NCBI RefSeq assembly: GCF_006538345.1
Contig: NZ_BJKL01000015.1
Span: forward strand, 1 to 52,132
DNA from: Alteromonas sp. KUL49
GTDB taxonomy: Bacteria; Pseudomonadota; Gammaproteobacteria; Enterobacterales; Alteromonadaceae
Length of the DNA: 52,132 bases
Reading direction: 5' to 3'
The notes below the pieces were generated by a model. The model made no database searches. It worked only from the letters and a program-made list of their open reading frames with translations, and was not told the origin of the DNA. Below are positions 51,642 to 52,132 of this stretch, piece by piece; the stretch's first letter is position 1, and every line of letters begins with the position of its first letter. A program made the translations under genes and the position numbers.

Positions 51642-51813
51642 TTTATTAACCAGTGTTTCTTTTGTTCACCTACTCAAAAAAAGCTCAAATCACTTTTTTA
51701 TATTTAAAATCATTTGGTTATCTGTTTTTATCTACTTGGCATAGGTTTAGCAATCCTCATAGGCATAGCAACTGCGGCGGGCCGTTGCACTAGATTCTTT
51801 TTTGAGGAAAACC

Positions 51814-52095
51814 ATGAAAACGTCAATCATTGCAGCATCTTTACTTACATCAGTAGTCATCAGTCAGCCAGTCTCAGCGCAAGAGTCTGTGTTAGAAAAC
51901 TTGCTTACTAATGTGGTAACCCATGCCTTCGAGGTGACATCTTTTGAGATTGAAAATAATGTTTACCAAGCTATAGCCAGTGCCTCGTTCCATTTTGAGC
52001 TCGACGGTGATGAGGCAAAAGGTACTGTCAGCGTAACAGACATTGCAGAAGCAAAGCAGCCTGAAGATGAGGCTATATCGCATGCTGCAGAGTGA
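51814..52095 (+). CDS. Small secreted protein of unknown function
   Basis: A 93-residue product that I do not recognise. Residues 1-25 (MKTSIIAASLLTSVVISQPV and on to SAQES) form a clear signal peptide. The mature part is short and acidic, with one likely amphipathic or beta-strand region, EVTSFEIENNVYQAIASASF, then HFELDGDEAKGTVSVTDI. ATG at 51814 has GAGGAAA a few bases upstream; the in-frame TTG at 51802 is less likely. It stands alone at the window edge. The preceding gap contains only the dusA hairpin and AT-rich sequence. Confidence 0.6.
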   Translation: MKTSIIAASLLTSVVISQPVSAQESVLENLLTNVVTHAFEVTSFEIENNVYQAIASASFHFELDGDEAKGTVSVTDIAEAKQPEDEAISHAAE

Positions 52096-52132
52096 TCTGC
52101 TCGAAACACTACTGATAAACACTATAAAAAAC

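Noticed and set aside
51714..51911. 65-residue frame ahead of and overlapping the last gene
   Set aside because: It begins with a hydrophobic stretch but has no ribosome site and overlaps a frame with a good signal peptide and GAGGAAA.
1..52132. tRNA, rRNA, CRISPR array, prophage, integrase or transposase gene
   Set aside because: Scanned for cloverleaf ends, spaced direct repeats and recombinase motifs by eye; none found. Short or diverged tRNA-like elements cannot be excluded without a covariance search.

Overview
The window reads as chromosomal DNA of a marine gammaproteobacterium, most likely of the order Alteromonadales (Alteromonas/Glaciecola-like). This is inferred from gene content: a complete Na+-translocating NADH:quinone reductase locus with its maturation genes, FabV as enoyl reductase, a TRAP transporter, several GGDEF/EAL regulators, an NSS-type Na+ symporter, an S9B dipeptidyl peptidase and CLCA_X/YgjV/YggN-type families. 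No rRNA, tRNA, CRISPR, phage or transposase gene was seen. Coding is dense, about 47 genes, with both strands used and many convergent pairs sharing bidirectional terminators.

Layout. 1-2019: 5' two thirds of ppc (minus), divergent from fklB. 3144-6198: three-gene TRAP transporter, with a lipoprotein-type solute-binding protein. 6313-7491: fabV. 7970-15119: nqrABCDEF, then apbE and nqrM, which supply the covalent FMN and iron maturation of the same complex. 15333-19428: a membrane histidine kinase overlapping a REC-DUF3369-GGDEF-EAL response regulator whose GGDEF site is degenerate. 19504-21742: dinB with a LexA box, a DUF1653 gene and a secreted metallo-beta-lactamase-fold hydrolase. 21782-25727 (minus): PLP dehydratase, amidohydrolase and amino-acid permease in one operon. 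25852-28797: a GGDEF-EAL sensor plus a PH-domain protein. 28861-31071 (minus): dipeptidyl peptidase IV. 31133-33065: NAD-binding protein, trmN6 and a YgjV-type gene. 33126-36973 (minus): a solitary exbD, a CLCA_X putative metalloprotease, fldB and a PhoD-like phosphatase. 37121-43057: lipoprotein, msrA, DCC-family protein, SDR, NSS symporter and YeeZ-like protein. 43149-47572: YggN-like protein, a 63-residue membrane protein, a YbdG-type mechanosensitive channel and two tandem YihG-like acyltransferases. 47712-52095: fghA, a sulfatase, dusA and a small secreted protein.

How genes work together. The Nqr block is the clearest system: six subunits, the flavin transferase that modifies NqrB and NqrC, and the NqrM factor for the NqrD/NqrE iron centre. 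It makes a sodium gradient that the TRAP and NSS symporters in the same window could spend. Two c-di-GMP regulators (17206-19428 and 25852-28413) suggest control of lifestyle switching. The dehydratase/amidohydrolase/permease operon and the dipeptidyl peptidase point to amino-acid and peptide use.

The least explained parts are non-coding. There are two intergenic elements bounded by long inverted repeats with nested internal hairpins (38249-38465 and 40392-40660, the latter flanked by a 4-bp direct repeat). A 10-bp phased TGATT-type repeat lies ahead of the sulfatase (48721-48770), and an FNR-like palindrome lies at 44113-44126. I did not find a convincing new multi-gene defence or metabolic system. 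The two structured elements are the best candidates for something undescribed.
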